Source: Casimicrobiaceae bacterium
GTDB taxonomy: Bacteria > Pseudomonadota > Gammaproteobacteria > Burkholderiales > Casimicrobiaceae
Direction of reading: 5' to 3'
Length of the DNA stretch: 64,000 nt
Assembly: GCA_026646885.1 (NCBI GenBank)
Contig: JAPKHK010000002.1
Span: 238,381-302,380 of the forward strand
Position numbers and translations under genes: made by a program. The notes beneath the pieces were generated by a model. The model was not told where the DNA came from, ran no database searches, and saw nothing but the letters and a program-made list of their open reading frames with translations. This document shows, piece by piece, positions 28,781 to 39,750 of the stretch (position 1 is the stretch's first letter; each line of letters opens with the position of its first letter).

Positions 28781-29092
28781 GTGCGCGTGATTCTTTTTCT
28801 GGCGTTGACTCTGTCGACCGGCGCGGTCTGGGCCACAGCTACGCATGTGGTCCGGATCCTAGACTATCGCTATGATCCGCCCCATCTCAAGATCAAGGCG
28901 GGTGACAGCGTGCAGTGGCGCAATCAGGAGAAGCGCGTGAGCCATTCCATTCTGTTCGCCGGTCCGGGGGGCTTCGAATCGGAACGCTTCTTTCCCGGCG
29001 AAAGCTGGCAACGTACTTTTGCCGAGCCGGGGCGCTATCCGTATAGCTGCGGCCCGCATCCGGAAATGAAAGGTTTGGTCGAAGTCGAGTGA
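28781..29092 (+). CDS. Small secreted cupredoxin
   Basis: About 103 aa. Signal peptide (VILFLALTLSTGAVWA) then a plastocyanin/azurin-like domain: one His in RVSHSILFAG and the C-x2-H-x2-M loop in YSCGPHPEMKG, giving a complete type 1 copper site. A likely soluble electron carrier for nitrite or N-oxide reduction. The start is uncertain: GTG at 28781 or 28787, or an upstream GTG at 28715; none has a strong ribosome-binding site. Confidence 0.78.
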   Translation: MRVILFLALTLSTGAVWATATHVVRILDYRYDPPHLKIKAGDSVQWRNQEKRVSHSILFAGPGGFESERFFPGESWQRTFAEPGRYPYSCGPHPEMKGLVEVE

Positions 29093-29117
29093 ACGCAAGT
29101 CGTAACTCCGCTCGTGT

Positions 29118-29150
29118 GGCTAAGACCCAGTGGCACGGTGGGTCTTAGCC
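29118..29150. other. Stem-loop between cupredoxin and nirI-like gene
   Basis: A perfect 12-bp inverted repeat, GGCTAAGACCCA and its complement, with a 9-base loop. No T-run on the plus strand. Possibly a factor-dependent terminator or processing site. Confidence 0.5.
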
Positions 29151-29313
29151 GACGCCATCCGCAGCGCATGCGCTTTCGCCGGTACCTCAATCGCGATAGA
29201 ATTCGGGCCTTCGCTGGTAGTGAGCAGGAATCTTGGGGCGCCGCAAATTCGGGCGCGCGAAGTCGAAACGGTCCCGATCGCTCCCGCGCGGTCGCGCCGT
29301 ATTGCAGTCAACC

Positions 29314-31230
29314 ATGATCCCGCAGCAGTCTTCGAGCTTCAGAGTAGCGATCGCTTGGTGCCGATTGGTCACCAGCTTGCTCATCGCGTTGCTGCTGTTC
29401 GGCGCTGCGCCTGCCGGCGCGGTGGAGTGGGCGAGCTTGGCTCCTCTGTTGCGCAGCTTTTTTCCGCAAGCTGATTCGTTCACTGAACCGGAAGGCACGC
29501 CACCCTCGGTGGCCGTGCTCGCCAAGGGCGAAACGGTCGGCTATGCGCTGCTTAGCATCGACGCGGTGAAGATACCGGCCTATTCAGGCAAGCCGATCAC
29601 TACGCTGATCGGCCTCGATTTGCGTGGACGCATCGTCGGACTGCGCATCGTGCACCATGAAGAACCGATCCTGGGCGTGGGTATTACGCAAGAGCGCCTG
29701 GACAGCTACGTGGCGCAGTATCAAGGCAAGTCGGCTTTCGATAAGATCGTCATTGGTGGCGAACGTCCAGGCCACATCACCGTGGATGGCATCTCTGGAG
29801 CGACGATCACCGTAATGGTGCAGAACGCGAGTGTCATGCGTGCGGCCAAGTTGGTGGCCGAGGCTCGTGGGATCAAGCCGGAGGAGGTTCACGCAGCGAC
29901 CGTGGGTGCTCAAGCCCCTGCACCGACTGCCGCGCCGCAAGCAGAAATGGTCGCGCCGCGTGCGACGGGTCAAGCAGAGGCCGGCCCGCCGGCGGCCGGC
30001 GCGATCGAGGCCGCGCCGGCCGGAACACCTCCCGCCCAACCCGCGGCAGCGACTAGAGGCAAGACGGCGAAGCCACAGGAACGCAGAGCGAAGCCGCGCG
30101 AGGTGCTGCCGGCGCCGGAGCCCGCCCTGATCGCGCTGCCGCCGCTCGATGGGCAACTGGAAAAAGCCACTCGGCCCGTTTCGAGCTTGGTCTTTCCCCT
30201 GCTTTTCGGGCGCGCCAGTACCGACGCTCAAACCGCGATGGAACCCGACTGGACGGTCATTTGGCGCGGCCGCAGTTTCGATATCGCGGTACTGATGGGG
30301 GGGCTCATTCTGCTCTCCTTCGTTTTAGTATTCCAGGATTGGCTGGCAAGGGATCCGCAGCTTCTGACGAGAGTACGTCTGGGTTTTCACATCTACACCC
30401 TGTTCTTCATCGGCTGGTGGGGTCTTGCCCAGCTCTCGGTGATCAACGTGCTCACTTTCGTCAGTTCGGTGATGCACGGCTTTCGCTGGGAGAGCTTTCT
30501 CATCGATCCGATGCTGTTCATCCTTTGGGGTTTCGTGGCGGTCACACTGCTGCTCTGGGGGCGAGGGGTTTATTGCGGCTGGCTTTGCCCTTTCGGTGCC
30601 CTGCAGGAACTGGTGCAGAAGGTTGCCCGCCGCTTCAAGGTTCCGGAAATCGAGTTCAGCGACGCGGTGCATGAGCGTCTGGTTGCGCTCAAATACATCG
30701 TGCTCATCCTCATCTTTGGGGTTTCCCTGCAATCGATTGCTCAGGCGGCTTGGTATGCCGAAGTCGAGCCCTTCAAGACGGTCATTACCATGCGCTTTCA
30801 GCGGGAGTGGCAGTACGTCCTTTATGCTCTGGTGCTGATCGGACTCGCGGCGGTGAACCGCAAGTTCTACTGCAAATACGTTTGTCCGCTTGGTGCGGCC
30901 CTTGCCATCCCTGGGCGCTTTCGCCTGTTCGAATGGTGGCTGCGCCGGCGCAAGGAATGTGGCAAGCCGTGCCAAGTGTGCGCCAAGCGCTGTCCAGTCG
31001 GCGCCATACGAACAACCGGGGAGATCAACGCCAACGAGTGCCACTACTGTCTCGATTGCCAAGTGATTTACTACAACGATCAAGTTTGCCTGCCGCTGAT
31101 CGATCGACGCAAACGCCGCGAAGCGCAAATGCAGCGGGTCAAGGCGGCCACCGCGGAAGCGGCGGAGGCTGCGCCGGCGCCTCTGGCCGTGCCGAATTCA
31201 GGCGGGAGCGTCGGAAAGAGCTCGGCGTGA
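29314..31230 (+). CDS. nirI: NosR/NirI-family membrane flavo-iron-sulfur protein
   Basis: 638 aa. Signal segment, periplasmic FMN-binding domain with the flavinylation-type motif DGISGATIT, a long Pro/Ala linker, then about five transmembrane helices with C-x3-CP motifs (CGWLCPFGA, CKYVCPLGA) and a C-terminal ferredoxin-like part (CGKPCQVCAKRCPVG, then CHYCLDC). NosR and NirI supply electrons or assist activity of NosZ and NirS. Location between two nirS genes favours NirI, but a NosR-like role for the NosZ-like protein encoded at 55.1 kb is possible. ATG at 29314 preferred over upstream in-frame starts. Confidence 0.85.
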   Translation: MIPQQSSSFRVAIAWCRLVTSLLIALLLFGAAPAGAVEWASLAPLLRSFFPQADSFTEPEGTPPSVAVLAKGETVGYALLSIDAVKIPAYSGKPITTLIGLDLRGRIVGLRIVHHEEPILGVGITQERLDSYVAQYQGKSAFDKIVIGGERPGHITVDGISGATITVMVQNASVMRAAKLVAEARGIKPEEVHAATVGAQAPAPTAAPQAEMVAPRATGQAEAGPPAAGAIEAAPAGTPPAQPAAATRGKTAKPQERRAKPREVLPAPEPALIALPPLDGQLEKATRPVSSLVFPLLFGRASTDAQTAMEPDWTVIWRGRSFDIAVLMGGLILLSFVLVFQDWLARDPQLLTRVRLGFHIYTLFFIGWWGLAQLSVINVLTFVSSVMHGFRWESFLIDPMLFILWGFVAVTLLLWGRGVYCGWLCPFGALQELVQKVARRFKVPEIEFSDAVHERLVALKYIVLILIFGVSLQSIAQAAWYAEVEPFKTVITMRFQREWQYVLYALVLIGLAAVNRKFYCKYVCPLGAALAIPGRFRLFEWWLRRRKECGKPCQVCAKRCPVGAIRTTGEINANECHYCLDCQVIYYNDQVCLPLIDRRKRREAQMQRVKAATAEAAEAAPAPLAVPNSGGSVGKSSA

Positions 31231-31231
31231 T

Positions 31232-33057
<1,826 letters not shown>

Positions 33058-33101
33058 TCCAAAGCGGATCTGCCGGGCCGTCAGGCCTGGCATGCTCGAC
33101 C

Positions 33102-33149
33102 AAGCCGGCGGAACTGCGGGTTGTTTCCCGCCATCCGCCGGCTTTTTCT
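33102..33149 (+). terminator. Strong intrinsic terminator after nirS2
   Basis: Outer stem AAGCCGGCGGA with its complement TCCGCCGGCTT, enclosing an inner GCGGG/CCCGC hairpin, followed by TTTCTT. It would reduce transcription into nirC and lets nirS2 be made in excess over the d1 biosynthesis genes. Confidence 0.82.
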
Positions 33150-33215
33150 TGGCGCCCCTGGTTTTGTAGAAGCGCCGCGGTGAACGCCAAGCACTCGCCC
33201 CGGTCTGAACTGGTC

Positions 33216-33584
33216 ATGATTCCATCCAAACCCCATTGCTTTTGCGGCCTTGCCCTGCTCGTTGGTTTGGCCTTGATCAAAGTCCAGCCCGCTCATTCGG
33301 GGCAAACTTCATCCGTTCCAGTTCCCAGCGCGGCGCGACAGATCGAGCTGGTGAAGCTGGTGCGTGAAGATTGCGGTTCCTGCCACGGCCGCACGTTGAA
33401 AGGGGGCTTGGGGCCTTCTCTACTCTCCGAAGATCTACGCGATTTGCCGCCTGAGGCGCTGCGCGAAACCATCCTGCGGGGGCGAAGGGGTACGGCCATG
33501 CCGCCTTGGCAACAGTTCATCGACGAAGCCGAAGCGGCTTGGGTCGTAGAGAAGCTGCAAGAGGGGTTTCCGGATGTCCAGTGA
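33216..33584 (+). CDS. nirC: Monoheme cytochrome c, NirC
   Basis: About 122 aa. Signal peptide, one CGSCH heme site (REDCGSCHGRTLKGG) and the distal-Met region GRRGTAMPPWQ. NirC is a small periplasmic cytochrome linked to d1 maturation or electron transfer to NirS. A GTG start at 33180 is possible. The 3' end overlaps nirF by 11 bases. Confidence 0.85.
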   Translation: MIPSKPHCFCGLALLVGLALIKVQPAHSGQTSSVPVPSAARQIELVKLVREDCGSCHGRTLKGGLGPSLLSEDLRDLPPEALRETILRGRRGTAMPPWQQFIDEAEAAWVVEKLQEGFPDVQ

Positions 33585-34773
33585 GAGATTCAAACTGTTT
33601 GCCGCGTTTGTGCTCACCGCTGGGCTAGGGGGCTGCCAAAGCGTCGCCCCCTGGCCTAGCGTGGCTTTGCGCGGAACGGGCGATCTGGGAGTGATCATCG
33701 AGCGTAGCGCCGGGGCGGTGCAAGTCGTCGATACCAGCGCCCGTCTGAGCTTGGGGCGAATCACTGGTTTGGGCGACCTTTCCCACGCCGCGGTGGTGTA
33801 TTCCCGCGATGGCCGGTACGGTTATGTTTTTGGCCGCGACGGTGGGATTACCAAGGTCGATTTGCTCACCCGAAGTATCAGCGCGCGTATCATGCAAGCC
33901 GGCAACAGCATCGGCGGAGCGATCTCTCAGGATGGCCGCTGGGTGGCGGCGCAAAACTACAGCCCCGGGGGTGTCAAGGTCTTCGATGCGCGCAGCTTGC
34001 AGCTGGTTGCCGACGTGCCGGCCGAGTACTCGCCAGGCAAGTTTTCCAAGGTCGTGGGACTGGTCGATGCCCCGGGCAATCGCTTCGTCTTTTCGCTCTT
34101 TGACGGCGGCGAAATCTGGGTGCTCGATCCGGGGCTGCCGGTGGGCCGCCAGGTGACGCGCTATCGTGACATCGGGCGCGAGCCCTATGATGGCTTCATT
34201 ACCCCGGACGGGCGCCATTACATCGCCGGTTTGTTTGGCGAGGACGGTCTGGCGATGTTGGACTTGTGGTATCCGGATGCCGGGGTCCAACGCCTGCTGC
34301 CTGATTATGGTCGTGGCGAAGCGAAGCTTCCGGTGTATAAGATGCCACACCTGCGCGGCTGGGCCGTGGCCGGAAGGCGCGCGTATTTGCCAGCCATTGG
34401 CCGGCACGAAGTGCTGGTGGTGGACACCGCGACTTGGGCTGAGGTGGGCCGCATCAAGGTTGCCGGGCAGCCGGTATTCGCCGTGGCGCGCCCCGACGGA
34501 CGGCAGGTGTGGGTCAACTTTGCTTTTCCCGACAATGGCAAGGTGCAGGTCATCGACACCGAGTTGCGGCAGGTAATCGATACGCTGGAACCTGGTCGCG
34601 CCGTCTTGCATCTCGAGTTCACGCCGCGCGGCGGCGAGGTCTGGATTTCCTCGCGTGACGACGATCGCGTGGTGGTATACGACACGGCGACGCGCCAGCC
34701 CACCGCCAAGCTGCCGGCCAAGCACCCCAGCGGAATTTTCTTCACCAGTCGCGCGCAGCGCATGGGATTCTGA
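33574..34773 (+). CDS. nirF: Heme d1 biosynthesis protein NirF
   Basis: 399 aa lipoprotein (lipobox in AGLGGCQ) with a NirS-d1-domain-like propeller: YVFGRDGGITKVDL, GRWVAAQNYSPGGVKVFD, GQPVFAVARPDGRQVWVNF. NirF is needed for a late step of d1 formation in the periplasm (dihydro-heme d1 to d1 chemistry involves NirN/NirF). Overlaps nirC, and nirDL starts 2 bases after its stop. Confidence 0.93.
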   Translation: MSSERFKLFAAFVLTAGLGGCQSVAPWPSVALRGTGDLGVIIERSAGAVQVVDTSARLSLGRITGLGDLSHAAVVYSRDGRYGYVFGRDGGITKVDLLTRSISARIMQAGNSIGGAISQDGRWVAAQNYSPGGVKVFDARSLQLVADVPAEYSPGKFSKVVGLVDAPGNRFVFSLFDGGEIWVLDPGLPVGRQVTRYRDIGREPYDGFITPDGRHYIAGLFGEDGLAMLDLWYPDAGVQRLLPDYGRGEAKLPVYKMPHLRGWAVAGRRAYLPAIGRHEVLVVDTATWAEVGRIKVAGQPVFAVARPDGRQVWVNFAFPDNGKVQVIDTELRQVIDTLEPGRAVLHLEFTPRGGEVWISSRDDDRVVVYDTATRQPTAKLPAKHPSGIFFTSRAQRMGF

Positions 34774-34775
34774 GT

Positions 34776-35771
34776 GTGCCGCTAGCCGCCCCCCAGATCG
34801 ACCAGCTGCGTAATGCCTTCCAGCGTGGTTTTCCGCTGGTACCGCGGCCGTTCGCCGCGATCGGCGCGCAGCTCGGCGCTGATGAGGGTGAGGTGCTGGA
34901 AGCCTTGACGCAGGGACAAGTCGAGGGTTGGCTGAGCCGCGTAGGCCCGGTCTTTGCGCCCGGCCGGGCCGGGGCGAGTACCCTGGTTGCTATGGCGGTG
35001 CCGCCGGGTGAACTGGCGCGTGTCGCGGCGTGGGTCAGCGGTTTTGCGCAAGTGAACCACAACTATGCGCGTGAACACCGCTATAACCTCTGGTTTGTAC
35101 TCACCGCGTCTGATGCCGCCGAATTGCAGGCGGTCCTCGGCCGGCTGCGCGAAGGCGGCGCCTTCCCCGCGCTGGATTTGCCGCTGCTCGAAGGTTTTCA
35201 CATCGATCTCGGTTTTGATCTGGGTAGTGGCGCGCGGGGGGCGCCGCGCGCCGAGGGTGTGCCTGGCGAGCCCGATGTCCTGGACTCTCGACAGCGGGCC
35301 TTGCTCGCCGCTTTGCAGAGCGGGCTGCCGCTCGTCCCCGAACCATTCGCCGCAATTGCCGCTTCGATCGACTGGAGCGAAGGCGAAGCGCGCGAGCAGG
35401 TCGGCGTCTGGTTGAGGAGCGGGCTCATCAAACGATTTGGCATCGTGGTGCGCCATCGCGAACTGGGCTTCGCGGCCAACGCCATGGTGGTCTGGAATCT
35501 CGCCGATGAGGTGGTGCGACGGGCCGGGCAGGCGCTTGCTGCATTGCCCTGGATTACTCTGTGCTATCGGCGTCCGCGCCGCCTGCCCGATTGGCCTTAC
35601 AACCTTTTTTGCATGATCCATGGACGTGATCGCGCCAGTGTGCTCGGCCAGGTTGAAGAGGCGGCGCGCCGATGCGACCTGGCCGAAGTTGAGCGTGCCG
35701 TGCTGTTCAGCACCCAGTGCTTCAAGCAGCGCGGCGCGATCTATCAGCCGGAGGGCGCGTTCCATGGCTGA
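34776..35771 (+). CDS. nirDL: Siroheme decarboxylase, fused NirL/G-type and NirD/H-type modules
   Basis: 331 aa made of two AsnC/Lrp-like modules. The first has NHNYAREHRYNLWFVL (NirL/NirG type), the second TLCYRRPRRLPDWPYNLF (NirD/NirH type). These enzymes decarboxylate siroheme to didecarboxysiroheme on the way to heme d1. Fusion of D and L is known in several denitrifiers. Starts at GTG 34776; the end overlaps nirG by 8 bases. Confidence 0.9.
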   Translation: MPLAAPQIDQLRNAFQRGFPLVPRPFAAIGAQLGADEGEVLEALTQGQVEGWLSRVGPVFAPGRAGASTLVAMAVPPGELARVAAWVSGFAQVNHNYAREHRYNLWFVLTASDAAELQAVLGRLREGGAFPALDLPLLEGFHIDLGFDLGSGARGAPRAEGVPGEPDVLDSRQRALLAALQSGLPLVPEPFAAIAASIDWSEGEAREQVGVWLRSGLIKRFGIVVRHRELGFAANAMVVWNLADEVVRRAGQALAALPWITLCYRRPRRLPDWPYNLFCMIHGRDRASVLGQVEEAARRCDLAEVERAVLFSTQCFKQRGAIYQPEGAFHG

Positions 35772-36228
35772 ACGTTGCCCCGTGCTCGACGAAACCGATC
35801 GGCGCATCATCAATGCCTTGCAGGGCGGTTTCCCGATCTGCGCAGAGCCCTATCGGGCGGTGGCCGAAGGCCTGGGTCTTGCCGAGTGCGAACTACTGGA
35901 GCGTATCGAAGGCATGCTGGAACGCAAGGTGCTCACGCGCTTTGGTCCGATGTACCAAGTCGAGCGCATGGGTGGTGCCTTCGTTCTGGCGGCCATGTCG
36001 GTGCCGGAAGAGCGCTACGGGGAAGTCGCCGCCGCGGTGAACGCGCTGCCGCAAGTGGCACACAACTACCGTCGCGAGCACGCGCTCAACATGTGGTTCG
36101 TGCTGGCTACGGAAACGCCCCAAGGCATTGCCGCAGCCATCGCCGCCATTGAGCGCGCCACCGGACTGCGCGTATTGGCGTTTCCGAAACTGCGCGAGTA
36201 CTTCGTCCAGATGAAGGTAACGGCATGA
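35764..36228 (+). CDS. nirG: Siroheme decarboxylase subunit NirG
   Basis: About 154 aa, single Lrp-like module with VAHNYRREHALNMWFVL. Pairs with NirH and the NirDL fusion. The ATG at 35764 lies inside the end of nirDL; earlier in-frame starts only extend into that gene. Confidence 0.9.
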   Translation: MAERCPVLDETDRRIINALQGGFPICAEPYRAVAEGLGLAECELLERIEGMLERKVLTRFGPMYQVERMGGAFVLAAMSVPEERYGEVAAAVNALPQVAHNYRREHALNMWFVLATETPQGIAAAIAAIERATGLRVLAFPKLREYFVQMKVTA

Positions 36229-36245
36229 GCGAAGGCGGCGGCATG

Positions 36246-36416
36246 ATCCACAGACCGGAGCGGGCGCAGCCCGCGAACGCCCATCACCCCCTCCCGCGGG
36301 GAGGGGGCTGGGGGGAGGATTTCATCGCCCCCGCTCGGCCGCCCGAAGGGGGCGGAATCCACAGACCGGAGCGGGTGCAGCCCGCGAACTTCCATCACCC
36401 CCTCCCGCGGGGAGGG
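36246..36416 (+). repeat. Two 60-bp direct repeats with hairpins between nirG and nirH
   Basis: Copies at 36246-36305 and 36357-36416 agree at 57 of 60 positions, 111 bases apart. Each contains a GCGGGC-GCA-GCCCGC type hairpin and a CCCTCCC-GCG-GGGAGGG hairpin. The period is a multiple of three, so an open frame (36225-36437) runs through, but it has no resemblance to a protein. It looks like a small dispersed palindromic element inserted in the operon. Nir genes are otherwise overlapping here, so a 205-base gap is unusual. Confidence 0.75.
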
Positions 36417-36433
36417 ACGGGGAAGGTGCGCCA

Positions 36434-36922
36434 GTGAACCCCGTGCTCGACGCCGATGACCGCCGCGTGGTGCTCGCCACCCAGTCGGGTTTGCCCCTGG
36501 TGCCGCGACCCTATCACGCGATAGCGGAGCAGCTAAGTCTGCCGGCCGCAGAGGTGATGGCGCGCTTGGCGCGCCTGGTCGAGATGGGCGTCATTCGGCG
36601 CATCGGTGCGGTGCCCAATCACTACGCCCTAGGTTATACCGCCAACGGCATGTGCGTGTGGGACGTGCCCGACGAGCAGGTCGATGCCTTGGGCAGAGTC
36701 GTGGGACAGTTGCCTTTCGTTACCCATTGCTACCGACGCCTCCGTCATCCGCCGCAATGGCCGTACAACCTCTTCGCCATGGTTCATGGCAAGAGCCGAG
36801 ACGAGGTTGAGGCGCGGGTGGCCGAAATCGGCAAGATCCTGGGGGACGCCGCACGCGCGCATGAGGTGCTCTACAGCAGCCGCATCCTAAAAAAGACGGG
36901 CTTGCGGCTCGGAGGCGGGTGA
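36434..36922 (+). CDS. nirH: Siroheme decarboxylase subunit NirH
   Basis: 162 aa, Lrp-like module with THCYRRLRHPPQWPYNLF, NirD/NirH type. GTG start just after the repeat element (GGAAGG nearby). The stop overlaps the nirJ start (TGATG). The C-terminal LYSSRILKKTGLR is typical. Confidence 0.9.
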   Translation: MNPVLDADDRRVVLATQSGLPLVPRPYHAIAEQLSLPAAEVMARLARLVEMGVIRRIGAVPNHYALGYTANGMCVWDVPDEQVDALGRVVGQLPFVTHCYRRLRHPPQWPYNLFAMVHGKSRDEVEARVAEIGKILGDAARAHEVLYSSRILKKTGLRLGGG

Positions 36923-38073
36923 TGTTCCGCATCTCCCAATTCCTCGACGAAGTCGCCCAACCTACGCCGCTTGCGCCAAAGCGCGAGCCGCCGGGGCCGG
37001 TGGTGATTTGGAACCTCATCCGCCGCTGCAACCTTACCTGCAAGCATTGCTACTCTATTTCCGCCGACAAAGACTTCCCGGGTGAACTCAGCACCGCGGA
37101 AATTTTTTCGGTGATGGACGACCTCAAAGCTTTCGGCGTGCCGGTGCTGATCCTTTCCGGCGGCGAGCCCCTGCTGCGGCCCGATCTTTTCGACATCGCG
37201 CAGCGTGCCAAGGCGCTGGGGTTCTATGTTGGGCTGTCTTCCAATGGCACGCTGATCGACGAGCGCAGCATCGAGCGCATTGCCGCGGTCGATTTCAACT
37301 ACGTCGGCATCAGCCTCGATGGCATTGGCGCCACCCACGACCGATTCCGGCGTATGGCCGGTGCTTTCGAGAAATCCTTGCGGGGCATCCGGTTGTGCCG
37401 CGATGCCGGTCTCAAGATCGGTGTGCGTTTTACCATGACGCAAGACAACGCCGCCGATCTGCCGGCTCTCCTGCAACTCGTGGAGGACGAGAAGATCGAC
37501 CGTTTCTATTTCTCGCACCTCAATTACGCCGGGCGCGGCAACAAGAACCGCAAGACGGACGCGCATCACCAAATGACGCGCACGGCCATGGCGCTGCTGT
37601 TCGACACCTGCTGGGCCTATCGCCGCCGCGGCTTGCAGAAGGAGTTCACCACCGGCAACAACGATGCCGACGGCGTCTACTTCTATTACTGGGTGCTGCG
37701 GCATTTTCCGGAACGGGCCCAACATCTCAAGGCCAAGCTCGAACAATGGGGCGGCAACTCCTCAGGCGTGAACGTGGCCAACATCGATAACTTGGGCCAG
37801 GTACATCCCGATACCATGTGGTGGCACCATAACTTGGGGAACGTGCGCGAGCGGCCCTTTTCGGCGATCTGGACCGACACTTCCGATCCCATCATGGCCG
37901 GGCTCAAGGCGCGGCCGCGTAAGGTGGGCGGCCGCTGCGGCGTTTGCGTTTTTTTTGGCATCTGCGGCGGCAACACGCGGGTGCGGGCACAACAGCTCAC
38001 CGGCGACCCTTGGGCGGAAGATCCGGGCTGTTATTTGACTGACGAAGAGATTGGGCGCCAGCCCGAGGGTTAA
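36922..38073 (+). CDS. nirJ: Heme d1 biosynthesis radical SAM protein NirJ
   Basis: 383 aa. Radical SAM 4Fe-4S motif C-x3-C-x2-C in RRCNLTCKHCYS, ILSGGEPLLRPDLF, and a C-terminal SPASM-like cysteine cluster (GGRCGVCVFFGICGG and DPGCYL). NirJ removes two propionates to form the d1 carbonyls. The ATG at 36922 overlaps the nirH stop; a GTG three bases earlier is possible. Confidence 0.94.
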   Translation: MFRISQFLDEVAQPTPLAPKREPPGPVVIWNLIRRCNLTCKHCYSISADKDFPGELSTAEIFSVMDDLKAFGVPVLILSGGEPLLRPDLFDIAQRAKALGFYVGLSSNGTLIDERSIERIAAVDFNYVGISLDGIGATHDRFRRMAGAFEKSLRGIRLCRDAGLKIGVRFTMTQDNAADLPALLQLVEDEKIDRFYFSHLNYAGRGNKNRKTDAHHQMTRTAMALLFDTCWAYRRRGLQKEFTTGNNDADGVYFYYWVLRHFPERAQHLKAKLEQWGGNSSGVNVANIDNLGQVHPDTMWWHHNLGNVRERPFSAIWTDTSDPIMAGLKARPRKVGGRCGVCVFFGICGGNTRVRAQQLTGDPWAEDPGCYLTDEEIGRQPEG

Positions 38074-38077
38074 GGTT

Positions 38078-39634
38078 ATGACGCGGAGCGTGCGCTGGAT
38101 GGCGGCGGTTGCGGTGCTGTTGGGCTGGAGTGTGCTGCTTCACGCCAACCCCGTGCATGGGCTCTATCAGACGCATTGCGCGTCCTGCCACGGTGCGGAC
38201 CGGCTGGGCGGCATGGGGCCAGCCTTGCTGCCGGAGAACTTGGCGCGGCTCAAGAAGGCCGATGCCATCGCGGTGATTCGCGAATCGCGCCCGGCGATCC
38301 AGATGCCCGCGTTCAAGGATCAGCTCAAGCCGGAAGAAGTTCAGGCGCTCGCCGATTTCGTTTATACCCCAGTGCTGCCGGCACCGCGCTGGGGTGAAAA
38401 AGAAATTCGCGCCTCGCGCCTCGTCCACCATGCCCCAGGGACTTTGCCTGGCGCGCCTCAATTCAAAGCGGACATGATGAATCTCTTCGTGGTGGTGGAA
38501 GGGGGCGATCATCACGTTTCCATAGTCGATGGCGATACCTTTGAACGCATCCACCGTTTTCCCTCGCGCTATGCGCTGCATGGCGGACCCAAGTTCACTC
38601 CGGATGGGCGTTACGTCTTTTTCGCTTCCCGTGATGGCTGGATATCCAAGTTCGATTTGTGGAATCTGAAAGTCGTCGCGGAGGTGCGTGCCGGGATCAA
38701 CACCCGCAATGCCGCGGTGTCGGGCGATGGCAAGTATGTCGCGGTGGCCAATTACTTGCCCCACACATTGGTCATCCTCGATGCCGATCTGGCGCTCGTC
38801 AAAGTGCTCGAAGTGAAAGATCGGGAAGGCAAACAAAGCTCTCGCGTTTCCGCGGTGTATACCGCCGAACCCCGCCAGAGCTTCGTCGCCGCCTTGAAAG
38901 ACGTGAAAGAAGCCTGGGAGGTGAGTTACGACCCCAAGGCGCCGGAAATTCCCGCCGGTTACATTCATGACTACCAGTTCCGTGAGGGCGCCTTCGTTCC
39001 GGGCTTCCTCAATGCCCGCCGCTCCATCCTGGACGACTACCTCGATGATTTCTTCTTTACCCCGGACTATCACCAAGTGATGGGCGCGAGCCGCGAGGCG
39101 GGTAAGGGTCAGGTGGTGCATTTGGATGTGCGGCGCAGCATCGCCAAGCTGGAACTGCCGGGTATGCCGCACCTCGGTTCGGGCATCACCTTTATGCATC
39201 AAGGGCGACGGGTGATGGCCACGCCCAATCTCAAGGAGGGCACGGTGAGCGTCATCGATTTGAAGGATTGGAAGACCATCAAACAAATCAAGACCCCCGG
39301 CCCCGGTTTTTTTATGCGCAGCCACGAGGCTTCGCCCTACGCTTGGGTGGATTCGATGATGAGCCGCGAACACAAGGACACGCTGACCGTCATCGACAAG
39401 ACCACTTTGGAAGTAGCCGTTGCGATCAAGCCTGTGCCTGGCAAGACCTTGGCTCACATCGAATTCACCAGAGACGGGCGCTTTGCCCTGGCGAGTCTAT
39501 GGGAGACCGACGGCGCGATCATCGTGTTCGATGCCAAGACCCTGAAGGAATTCAAACGTATTCCCGCCAGCAAGCCCGTGGGCAAATATAACGTTTGGAA
39601 CAAGATCACCCGCTCCGAGGGGACGAGTCACTGA
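38078..39634 (+). CDS. nirN: NirN, c-type cytochrome with d1-binding propeller
   Basis: 518 aa. Signal peptide, c-heme site CASCHGADRLGG, then a NirS-like propeller of about 400 aa ending GKYNVWNK. NirN is a periplasmic dehydrogenase completing heme d1 side-chain desaturation. Start at 38078, five bases after the nirJ stop. It is the last gene before a new Dnr-box promoter. Confidence 0.92.
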   Translation: MTRSVRWMAAVAVLLGWSVLLHANPVHGLYQTHCASCHGADRLGGMGPALLPENLARLKKADAIAVIRESRPAIQMPAFKDQLKPEEVQALADFVYTPVLPAPRWGEKEIRASRLVHHAPGTLPGAPQFKADMMNLFVVVEGGDHHVSIVDGDTFERIHRFPSRYALHGGPKFTPDGRYVFFASRDGWISKFDLWNLKVVAEVRAGINTRNAAVSGDGKYVAVANYLPHTLVILDADLALVKVLEVKDREGKQSSRVSAVYTAEPRQSFVAALKDVKEAWEVSYDPKAPEIPAGYIHDYQFREGAFVPGFLNARRSILDDYLDDFFFTPDYHQVMGASREAGKGQVVHLDVRRSIAKLELPGMPHLGSGITFMHQGRRVMATPNLKEGTVSVIDLKDWKTIKQIKTPGPGFFMRSHEASPYAWVDSMMSREHKDTLTVIDKTTLEVAVAIKPVPGKTLAHIEFTRDGRFALASLWETDGAIIVFDAKTLKEFKRIPASKPVGKYNVWNKITRSEGTSH

Positions 39635-39676
39635 ATGGCTCACGCAGCATTTGCTCGACAAGGGCCGTGGTGTCGC

Positions 39677-39690
39677 TTGACGTCAGTCAA
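39677..39690 (+). promoter_or_regulatory. Dnr/FNR-type box with class II promoter before the hemerythrin gene
   Basis: TTGACGTCAGTCAA fits TTGAY-N4-RTCAA. A GATAAT -10 hexamer lies at 39713-39718, exactly where it falls if the box is centred at -41.5. The ATG follows at 39751. Confidence 0.85.
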
Positions 39691-39750
39691 GGATAGTGTC
39701 AGCACCGGTCGGGATAATGGCTCAATCGAATTCCACACGGAGCAAGAAAC

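Noticed and set aside
36225-36437. 70-codon open frame between nirG and nirH
   Set aside because: It consists of two copies of a hairpin-bearing DNA repeat; the frame stays open only because the 111-base period is a multiple of three. No protein-like features.
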